DNA of 12,360 nt, taken from NCBI GenBank assembly GCA_002448395.1, contig DJXS01000064.1:1-12360 (forward strand). The letters run 5' to 3'. Both the position numbers and the translations under genes were made by a program. This DNA comes from Lachnospiraceae bacterium UBA6998 (lineage in GTDB: Bacteria > Bacillota > Clostridia > Lachnospirales > Lachnospiraceae). Under the pieces are notes generated by a model. It had not been told where the DNA came from. It searched no databases and saw only the letters and a list, made by a program, of their open reading frames with translations. Shown here piece by piece: positions 1-4,855 of this stretch (positions are counted from its first letter, which is position 1; each line of letters opens with the position of its first letter).

Positions 1-528
1 CCGGCCAAGAGTTCGGTCATGGACGATCTGGTGCAGATGGCGGCGTCGGACGACGGAGTGCTCAGGGAAGAGCTTTTCTCCATTGATGACTGCCTGGAAA
101 ACGTAATGGTACTTCAGGAGCCTGTCTGCTCCAAGAAGAGGATAAAACTGGAACTGAAGAAGAGTGTCTCGATGCCGGATCAGGTCATCGGCGACAAGGC
201 TAAGCTTCAGAGGGCTCTGGTGAGCCTCCTCGAGAGCGCCATCGAACAGACGCCCGGCGGAGGTGTGATCAACCTCGGCTGCAGGGCGGACAGAGCGTCC
301 GGAAACAGGGCCTATCTGTACTTCACCATCAGGGACAACGGCAGCAGCATTGCCAGCGACCTGATGCAGGGCATGTTTGAGATGAAAGACGAGAAGGATG
401 ACCCGCTCCGCGCAGGGCTTTATATCGCGCGGGAGATCGTCAGTATCATGGGCGGAAATGTGAGAGTCCGAAGCCGCAGAGGCGAGGGCACGGAGTTTAT
501 GGTGACGGTTTGTATGAAGCTGCCGTAA
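1..528 (+). CDS. Sensor histidine kinase, C-terminal ATPase domain (5'-truncated, degenerate boxes)
   Basis: The frame is open from base 1, so the gene begins upstream of the window; the ATG at 19 is internal. What is visible is the end of a dimerisation helix followed by FSIDDCLENV and a HATPase_c (GHKL) domain to the stop at 526-528. The phospho-accepting His lies outside the window. The domain is recognisable by DKAKLQRALVSLLESAIEQT (N box region, 193-252), RDNGSSI (G1 box, about 331-351), MFEMKDE (F box region), and GLYIAREIVSIMGG followed by GEGTEF (G2 box and end of domain). The usual Mg-binding Asn of the N box is Ser (codon 235-237) and the second Gly of DNGxG is Ser, so ATP binding may be weak or lost. 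It could be a stand-alone kinase or part of a hybrid kinase. The alpha/beta hydrolase follows after 25 bp. Domain identity is fairly certain; activity and signal are unknown. Confidence 0.78.
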   Translation, partial: PAKSSVMDDLVQMAASDDGVLREELFSIDDCLENVMVLQEPVCSKKRIKLELKKSVSMPDQVIGDKAKLQRALVSLLESAIEQTPGGGVINLGCRADRASGNRAYLYFTIRDNGSSIASDLMQGMFEMKDEKDDPLRAGLYIAREIVSIMGGNVRVRSRRGEGTEFMVTVCMKLP

Positions 529-553
529 CAGGCAGGTGAAGGGACTTTACGCA

Positions 554-1594
554 ATGAAGAACAAGAAGGACAGGATAACGAAAAAGGAAGTGAAACGGCT
601 GCTGAAGAAGAGGTCCGCTCTGCGCGAGGCAATGGGATTCATGTCAGAGACAGGCCTGTGGGCCGGCAGCGGCGCGATGGTAGGAATCGCGAACTATTTT
701 TACGATTTTTCGATGAAGCCCGTGAAGCATGATCCCAGCAGGGACGGAGAACCCGATGAAATTCCTTACACAAAGGGACGCGTATGGATGAACACTCATC
801 CCGAGAGGCGTGACTGGTATGAAAGAGCGGAAGACGGACTCCGGATCCACGCCAATTTCATTCCCTCGACGATCGAGGGAGGCGATCACCGCTATGCGAT
901 CTGTGTGCATGGCTATTCGGATACCTCTGAGAGCGTGGGTCAGTTCGCGCAGGTTTATCACGATGTGTACGGCATGAATGTCGTGCTGCCGGATCTTCGC
1001 GGTCATGGAAAGAGCGAAGGAACTTATGTCGGATACGGCTATCACGACAGACTGGACCTTATCATCTGGATCGACAGAGTCCTGGGGATCGATCCCGACG
1101 CGGTCATCATACTGCACGGCATTTCTATGGGAGCTGCCACAGTCATGATGGCTACGGGAGAGAAGCTTCCCTCCAATATCAAGGCCTGCATAGAGGACGC
1201 CGGATTCAGCACTGCTTTGGAGGAGTTCGCTCACGTCTACAGCACGCTGAAACAGAAGCCTCCGATCTCTTCGGATCTTCTTCTGCCCATCCTTCGCCAG
1301 ATCGGAAAGGTGCGGGCCGGCTATGACCTCAATGACGCTGCTCCCATCGAAGCGGTGAAGCATTCCACCACTCCAACCTTGTTCATTCACGGCGAGGCGG
1401 ACAAATTCATCCCCTGCAGCATGATGAACAAGCTGTTTGAGGCGGCTTCCTGCGAGAAGATGTGCATGATAGTGCCCGGCGCGGACCACGTCAAGAGCGT
1501 TGTAGCTGATCCCGAGGGCTACTGGGCCAAAGTAGAGATGTTCCTGAGGAATGTAGATCCGGCCATCGTAGAGCGCAAGACATCGGAAACCTGA
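554..1594 (+). CDS. Alpha/beta hydrolase, YqkD-like (COG1073-type)
   Basis: A 346-residue serine hydrolase of the alpha/beta fold, probably an esterase or peptidase of unknown substrate. The fold is shown by the oxyanion strand CVHGYSD, the segment VLPDLRGHGKSEG, the nucleophile elbow GISMGA with Ser191, an acid Asp283 in HGEADKFIP, and the catalytic His312 in PGADHVKS, all in canonical order and spacing. The first 30 residues are strongly basic and Lys-rich, followed by a weakly hydrophobic stretch (about 29-50) that could be a membrane-proximal anchor; I see no clear signal peptide. I chose the ATG at 554 because AAGGGA (539-544) lies 9 bases upstream; a GTG at 536 is in frame but has no good ribosome site. 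The gene sits 25 bp after the kinase fragment, so the two may be co-transcribed. A hairpin starts 8 bp after the stop. Fold is certain; substrate is not. Confidence 0.9.
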   Translation: MKNKKDRITKKEVKRLLKKRSALREAMGFMSETGLWAGSGAMVGIANYFYDFSMKPVKHDPSRDGEPDEIPYTKGRVWMNTHPERRDWYERAEDGLRIHANFIPSTIEGGDHRYAICVHGYSDTSESVGQFAQVYHDVYGMNVVLPDLRGHGKSEGTYVGYGYHDRLDLIIWIDRVLGIDPDAVIILHGISMGAATVMMATGEKLPSNIKACIEDAGFSTALEEFAHVYSTLKQKPPISSDLLLPILRQIGKVRAGYDLNDAAPIEAVKHSTTPTLFIHGEADKFIPCSMMNKLFEAASCEKMCMIVPGADHVKSVVADPEGYWAKVEMFLRNVDPAIVERKTSET

Positions 1595-1602
1595 TCAAGA
1601 TG

Positions 1603-1672
1603 AATAAAGGGACATGTCACATAAAGCGAAAAGGATTGAAAGCTTACGCTTATGTGACACGCCCCTTATTTA
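1603..1672. repeat. Inverted repeat hairpin just after the hydrolase gene
   Basis: The left arm 1603-1628 (begins AATAAAGGGACATGTCAC) and right arm 1647-1672 (CGCTTATGTGACACG then CCCCTTATTTA) are imperfect reverse complements around an 18-base loop. The left arm is a third copy of the end sequence that bounds the foldback element at 1654-1885, in direct orientation with the copy at 1868-1885. Starting 8 bp after the hydrolase stop and ending in TTATTTATTA, the hairpin could also help end that transcript, but there is no clean T tract. Confidence 0.75.
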
Positions 1673-1742
1673 TTACATTGAATTCGCGGGGATTCACACT
1701 GATCCTTTCCTTCGCTTCGGAGGGAACCGCATCCCCAAACTC

Positions 1743-1769
1743 GACGTCCGCTTCTTATAACCGGACGTC
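1743..1769. other. Hairpin in the tip of the foldback element
   Basis: GACGTCCG (1743-1750) and CGGACGTC (1762-1769) form a perfect 8-bp stem with an 11-base loop. It lies inside the central, otherwise unpaired part of the 1654-1885 foldback. No T tract follows, so a terminator is unlikely. Confidence 0.7.
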
Positions 1770-1788
1770 TCAGACAAGTGTGCTTTCA

Positions 1789-1807
1789 GGCTGCAAGAAT
1801 TGCAGCC
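1789..1807. other. Second hairpin in the tip of the foldback element
   Basis: GGCTGCAA (1789-1796), loop GAA, TTGCAGCC (1800-1807): a perfect 8-bp stem with a three-base loop. Together with the hairpin at 1743-1769 it gives the element a three-way-junction-like tip. The bases after it (TTCATTCC) are not a convincing terminator tract. Confidence 0.7.
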
Positions 1808-1926
1808 TTCATTCCCTCCTCCGCTTCCCTCAGGATCAGGTTCATCCGGCCGCTCATTCAAAGCAATAAATAAGGGACATGTCACAATCGCTCAGGCTGA
1901 TCCTGATGCCGGATGGACAGCGCCTA

Positions 1927-1940
1927 TTCACTTAAGTGAA
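1927..1940. other. Perfect 14-bp palindrome in first array unit
   Basis: TTCACTTAAGTGAA is a perfect palindrome inside the unit that starts at 1907, nested between GATGG (1912-1916) and CCATC (1946-1950). It could be a protein binding site or simply the tip of a hairpin; nothing nearby is an obvious regulated promoter. Confidence 0.5.
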
Positions 1941-2102
1941 AGACTCCATCAAACTAAAGAACATCAGAAAATGGATGGAGGGAAAAAATACCAGTTCTGC
2001 ATGAACTCTCCATCCACTTTGGCTTGCTGCCAAAATCCGATGGGGCCTGAAACGCCAGTCTGATACAACTTCTACTTCCATTTCGGGCTTGCCGCCATAT
2101 CC

Positions 2103-2139
2103 GATGGATTGCGAAAGCTATTTTCTCCATCCTTTTTTT
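2103..2139 (+). terminator. Terminator-like hairpin inside the array (weak)
   Basis: GATGGA (2103-2108) pairs with TCCATC (2126-2131), followed after one C by seven T (2133-2139). The stem is only 6 bp with a 17-base loop, so this is a weak candidate intrinsic terminator for transcripts read from the hydrolase side. Confidence 0.35.
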
Positions 2140-2342
2140 GATTCAGCTTAATCCGATGATATAGTTTACTTAAAATGCAAATATAGCCTACATCCATATC
2201 TCAGTTCAATTAAATCCGATGGTGCAGTTTACCTAAAATGCAAAAATAGGCTACATCCATATCTTAGTTCAAACAAATCCGATGGTACATATCACTAAAA
2301 TGCCGGAATAGGGCCCATCCAATAACACGTATCGCATAATCC

Positions 2343-2388
2343 GATGGAGGCATGTCACAGAACGACCAAATAGGCTCCATCCTTTTTT
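2343..2388 (+). terminator. Terminator-like hairpin near the array end
   Basis: GATGGAG (2343-2349) pairs with CTCCATC (2375-2381), then one C and six T (2383-2388). The loop is long (25 bases), which weakens the call. It sits about 140 bp before the stop of the minus-strand gene and could block plus-strand readthrough into it. Confidence 0.4.
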
Positions 2389-2440
2389 GCCCTGATCAAA
2401 TCGGATGGAGGATGCCACAGTCATGCGAACAGGAAATCAC

Positions 2441-2489
2441 AAAAAAAGTGCAACTGGCAGGGGTAATTACTCCCTGCCAATTACACTTT
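2441..2489 (-). terminator. Intrinsic terminator of the NYN-LOTUS gene
   Basis: Read on the minus strand, the stem is made of CACTTT complement pairs: 2484-2489 with 2445-2450 (AAAGTG), two A-T pairs between two mismatches, then TGGCAGGG (2455-2462) with CCCTGCCA (2472-2479), and a 9-base loop. It is followed by a run of seven T on the minus strand (A at 2441-2447). It begins 35 bp after the stop codon of the minus-strand gene. Confidence 0.88.
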
Positions 2490-2524
2490 CATGGTACATA
2501 GGGGCATGCCGCCAAGCGATGTAT

Positions 2525-3652
2525 TTATTTACGCAGAAGCACATGCCTTCCGTTGACTTCCACGGAACCGATCATCCGGTTGAGATATACGGAGAATCTT
2601 GTCACGCCGCTCCGGCGGATACTGGCCTCAAGGTTGGGATTGAGTTCCAACAGTTCCTTTTTGAGCGTCGCGAGGTACATGTCGTCGGTGTCATGTTTTC
2701 TGAAGATGCGCAGGATCTGCTGCTCAATCTCACTGTCGGGAGAACTGTTGAGGGAGACCCAGACCGCATTGTCGCGGTTTTCCACCTTCAGGGACGGGAA
2801 ATCCTTGAGATACTCGGAGAGCTTACTGTAGTGATAATTGCGGACGTCAAAATCCGGGAAGATCTTGACCAGACGGGAGCCGATCTCGCCAAGGCCCGTC
2901 TCCTTGCCCTCTGCGTTGTTGTCTGTGATAATACTCACAATAGCCGCCTCGATGGTGGCCTTGTCCGTGAAGGACGCCTCGGAATCGCTGTCAAAATCCT
3001 GATCGACGTCAGGCTCCTCGGGGACCTTTGCAGGGGCCGGGGAGGCTTTGTATGCGGCTGCCGGCTCTGAGACCGCGGCGCGCTTTCTTCTTGAAGCTGT
3101 CTGTGATGATGCGCGCCCGGAACCTTCGGCAGAAATGCCGGAGGGGCCTTCGGCGGAATAAACCTGAGAATAGGAGGAACCGTAGGGATCCGCGCCGGCA
3201 GTCTGGCTTCCGGAATCACCCGCGTCGATTACATCGAGGAAAATAAAACGCTCGCAGGACGCCCGGAAGGACTCCGGCGTCTTTTTTTCGCCCATTCCTA
3301 TGACAAACTTTCCGGCTTCGCGAAGTCTCGTGGCCAGTTTATTGAAATCGCCGTCGCTGGAGACGAGGCAGAAACCCTGTACATCGCCGGTGTAGAGAAT
3401 GTCCATCGCGTCGATGATCAGGCCGATATCTGAGGCGTTCTTGCCGGGGGTGTTGTTGGGCTGCATGACGGGGGTGAGAGAGAAGCGGGATGAGCACCTC
3501 ATCCAGGAGTGGAGACGATCCTGGGACCAGTCGCCGTACATGCGGCGGATCGTGATCTTGCCATATTTTGACAATTCGCTGAGTATACCCGAGATATAGC
3601 GCGGACTGACGTTATCCGAGTCGATCAGAAGGGCGATATTGAGATCTTCCAT
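2525..3652 (-). CDS. NYN-domain (PIN-like) protein with two C-terminal OST-HTH/LOTUS domains
   Basis: A 375-residue protein in three parts. Residues 1-140 are a NYN/DUF88 (LabA-like) domain, a PIN-fold family of likely Mg-dependent RNases: LLIDSDNV gives Asp11 and Asp13, SDIGLIIDAMD gives Asp75, and CLVSSDGDF gives Asp100 and Asp102, the expected acidic cluster. Residues about 145-228 are a low-complexity Ser/Ala/Gly/Pro linker. Residues about 230-301 look like an OST-HTH/LOTUS winged-helix domain (GLGEIGSRLVKIFPDFDVRN..), and about 307-373 a second, more divergent one. In known cases LOTUS domains bind RNA, so an RNA-directed nuclease or RNA-binding regulator is the natural inference; the target is unknown. 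The ATG at 3652 is preceded by AAGGA (plus-strand 3661-3665) 8 bases away. The gene is divergent from mrp and convergent on the repeat array, with its own terminator, so it is probably monocistronic. Domain calls are from motif reading only. Confidence 0.85.
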   Translation of the reverse strand: MEDLNIALLIDSDNVSPRYISGILSELSKYGKITIRRMYGDWSQDRLHSWMRCSSRFSLTPVMQPNNTPGKNASDIGLIIDAMDILYTGDVQGFCLVSSDGDFNKLATRLREAGKFVIGMGEKKTPESFRASCERFIFLDVIDAGDSGSQTAGADPYGSSYSQVYSAEGPSGISAEGSGRASSQTASRRKRAAVSEPAAAYKASPAPAKVPEEPDVDQDFDSDSEASFTDKATIEAAIVSIITDNNAEGKETGLGEIGSRLVKIFPDFDVRNYHYSKLSEYLKDFPSLKVENRDNAVWVSLNSSPDSEIEQQILRIFRKHDTDDMYLATLKKELLELNPNLEASIRRSGVTRFSVYLNRMIGSVEVNGRHVLLRK

Positions 3653-3846
3653 TTAGTGTTTCCTTTCGAAGCAAAACCTGACTGCTACTTTTCAAACAGT
3701 AAAGTTTCTATTATTATTAGACGTGCGGGGCAAAAGCCGCGCGCCGGATGAACCTATTATCGGGGACATGAGCTGCCCCTCATTAATACTATAACAGGTT
3801 TTGAGCGCAAAATACTATTTTTCGATACGAATGGAGGAAGCTAAAC
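3653..3846. promoter_or_regulatory. Divergent promoter region between NYN-LOTUS gene and mrp
   Basis: This 194-bp gap must contain the start signals for both genes. TTGAGC at 3801-3806 is a possible -35 for mrp but no good -10 sits at the right distance; for the minus gene an AT-rich run TATTATTATTAG (3711-3720 area) may serve as a -10. Inverted repeats are present: CAAAACCTG (3672-3680) with CAGGTTTTG (3795-3803), perfect over 9 bases, and AACCTATTAT (3751-3760) with ATAACAGGTT (3791-3800), 9 of 10, enclosing GGGG (3762-3765) and CCCC (3776-3779). GGAGG at 3833-3837 is the mrp ribosome site, 9 bases before its ATG. Promoter positions are uncertain. Confidence 0.5.
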
Positions 3847-4659
3847 ATGAGTGCACAGAACAACAGCGGCGCACCGAAGCCGCCCACGCCGGCGGATTTC
3901 CATATTGAGGCCAATAAGGGAAGCCATGTGAACAAGGTGATCGCCGTCGTCAGCGGCAAGGGAGGAGTCGGAAAATCTTCCGTCACAGCGATGAGCGCGC
4001 TTTGGTCCAGAAGAAACGGTTATCAGACAGCGATCCTTGACGCGGATATCACAGGTCCCAGCGTTCCCAAGATGTTCGGCGTAGGATATGCGGATCTTGT
4101 CGCCACAGAGGAATGTCTCTATCCCGCGACCACCGTCACCGGGATCAAGGTTATGTCCATGAACCTCCTGACCAAGCAGGAGGATGCTCCCGTTATCTGG
4201 AGAAGCCCTGTGATCACGGGCGCTCTCAAGCAGTTCTGGACCGACGTCGCATGGGGCTATGTGGACTATATGTTCATCGATATGCCTCCGGGAACCGGAG
4301 ATGTGCCGCTCACCGTATTCCAGTCTCTGCCGATCGACGGAATCATCGTTGTCACCACTCCCCAGGATCTGGTCAGCATGATCGTCAAGAAAGCGCTGGG
4401 CATGGCCAAACTCATGAAGGTGCCGGTACTGGGCATCGTTGAGAACATGAGCTATGTGAAGTGCCCGCACTGCGGCGAGGAGATCCGCATTTTCGGCGAC
4501 AGCCATGTGGAAGAGATCGCGGCTAAGGAGAACATTCCGGTCATCGCCAGAATCCCGATCGATCCCCAGATGACATCCTTTATGGATACAGGAAAGGCAG
4601 AGTATTATGAGAGCACCTTCATGGAAGGCCTCAAGGATGTGCTGCCTCCGATCGAGTGA
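3847..4659 (+). CDS. mrp: Mrp/NBP35-family iron-sulfur cluster carrier ATPase
   Basis: A 270-residue P-loop ATPase of the Mrp/ApbC/NBP35 group, cytosolic scaffolds or carriers that bind a 4Fe-4S cluster between two subunits and hand it to target proteins. The deviant Walker A SGKGGVGKS is at residues 36-44, followed by ILDADITGPSVPKMFG, the switch segment MFIDMPPGTGDVPLT (about 142-156), and the cluster-binding CPHC pair, Cys206 and Cys209, in the usual place. The N-terminus is a short Pro/Ala-rich tail: the MIP18 (DUF59) domain of longer Mrp proteins is absent, and so is the N-terminal ferredoxin-like Cys motif of NBP35. The length fits the short Mrp form. The start is supported by GGAGG 9 bases upstream. 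It has its own terminator, so it is probably a single-gene unit. Family is certain; the client proteins are not. Confidence 0.95.
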   Translation: MSAQNNSGAPKPPTPADFHIEANKGSHVNKVIAVVSGKGGVGKSSVTAMSALWSRRNGYQTAILDADITGPSVPKMFGVGYADLVATEECLYPATTVTGIKVMSMNLLTKQEDAPVIWRSPVITGALKQFWTDVAWGYVDYMFIDMPPGTGDVPLTVFQSLPIDGIIVVTTPQDLVSMIVKKALGMAKLMKVPVLGIVENMSYVKCPHCGEEIRIFGDSHVEEIAAKENIPVIARIPIDPQMTSFMDTGKAEYYESTFMEGLKDVLPPIE

Positions 4660-4699
4660 TCCGGAGCGGAGCGGCAGATATTAATAAAAAGGCTGAATT

Positions 4700-4736
4700 G
4701 ACGGCATGGTCCCGGCGGGCTGTGCCGTCTTTTTTT
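4700..4736 (+). terminator. Intrinsic terminator after mrp
   Basis: GACGGCA (4700-4706) pairs perfectly with TGCCGTC (4723-4729), and the loop contains a small CCC/GGG pairing. Seven T follow at 4730-4736. It lies 40 bp after the mrp stop and separates mrp from the ftsH unit. Confidence 0.9.
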
Positions 4737-4744
4737 GCAGAGAC

Positions 4745-4773
4745 TTGCGTAATATTCCGACATCATTTAATAT
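4745..4773 (+). promoter_or_regulatory. Candidate sigma-A promoter for the ftsH-whiA unit
   Basis: TTGCGT (4745-4750) and TAATAT (4768-4773) are separated by 17 bases, the standard spacing, and lie just after the mrp terminator and about 80 bp before the ftsH ATG. The match is partial (3 of 6 and 4 of 6 bases). No extended leader structure or riboswitch was recognised in the short leader. Confidence 0.5.
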
Positions 4774-4855
4774 GAATCATAGCGCATTTTTCGCGAAAGG
4801 GGCCGGAAAGGCTCCTGCAGAGAGTTTTTGTTTAGAAAGAAAGAGTGATCAGAGA

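Larger units (their letters stand above)
1654..1885. repeat. 232-bp foldback (MITE-like or REP-like) element
   Basis: The outer ends 1654-1674 and 1865-1885 are inverted repeats matching at 19 of 21 bases (GTGACACG..TTATTTATT against AATAAATAAGGGACATGTCAC, quoted in part: the right end begins AATAAATAAGGG and ends GTCAC). Moving inward, further perfect inverted pairs keep matched spacing: TTGAAT 1678-1683 with ATTCAA 1856-1861, GCGG 1686-1689 with CCGC 1850-1853, CTGATCCT 1699-1706 with AGGATCAG 1832-1839, and GGAGGGAA 1719-1726 with TTCCCTCC 1812-1819. The centre holds two small hairpins. The whole would fold as a long stem with a branched tip. No transposase lies in the window, so mobilisation in trans, as for miniature transposons or REP-type elements, is inference. 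No target duplication was recognised. A structured RNA is the main alternative. Confidence 0.7.
1907..2440. repeat. Degenerate ~62-bp tandem repeat array, about nine units
   Basis: Units begin at about 1907, 1969, 2034, 2098, 2150, 2213, 2276, 2338 and 2399, marked by a 10-mer close to AATCCGATGG; spacings are 62, 65, 64, 52, 63, 63, 62 and 61 bases. Most units also carry a CATC, CCATC or CCATCC motif about 24-36 bases downstream of GATGG, so GATGG and its complement alternate through the block. Units 2150-2212 and 2213-2275 match at 54 of 63 positions; 2338 and 2399 share GATGGAGG and a following CACAG. Units at 1969, 2098 and 2338 can form GATGGA/TCCATC stems. The middle (about 2130-2340) is visibly more AT-rich than the flanking genes. 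No coding potential is evident. The array lies between the 3' ends of two convergent genes. Function unknown; it is not a CRISPR array because units diverge along their whole length. Confidence 0.75.

Noticed and set aside
536..553. GTG start for the hydrolase
   Set aside because: The Shine-Dalgarno AAGGGA at 539-544 would lie inside the gene and is correctly spaced for the ATG at 554.
644..1489. Minus-strand frame of 281 codons opposite the hydrolase
   Set aside because: Shadow of a gene with a complete catalytic triad; no motif in the antisense product.
1786..1857. Short minus-strand peptide of 23 residues starting MSGRMNLILREAEEGM
   Set aside because: It looks protein-like and might be a fragment of a decayed gene, but it lies wholly within the paired arms and hairpins of the foldback element and stops after 23 residues.
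1600..1869. Small plus-strand gene of 89 codons
   Set aside because: It reads straight through the hairpin and the foldback element, begins inside the repeat, has no good ribosome site and shows no recognisable motif.
1907..2440. CRISPR array
   Set aside because: The period is near that of a CRISPR, but the constant part is only about 10 bases, the intervening sequences resemble each other, one spacing is 52, and no cas genes are present.
1595..2524. Transposase or integrase remnant beside the foldback element
   Set aside because: I looked in all frames for residual transposase motifs and saw none; the element appears to be non-autonomous if it is mobile.
2405..3070. Plus-strand frame of 221 codons
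   Set aside because: It runs antisense through the terminator and the LOTUS-coding part of the minus-strand gene; the minus-strand product has clear NYN and LOTUS motifs.
4706..4855. Longer N-terminus for FtsH from the ATG at 4706
   Set aside because: That ATG is inside the mrp terminator stem, upstream of the probable promoter, so it could not be on the ftsH transcript; the ATG at 4856 gives a charged tail leading into the first membrane helix.
4774..4855. Riboswitch or attenuator in the ftsH leader
   Set aside because: The leader is only about 75 bases and no recognised riboswitch core or competing terminator stem was seen.
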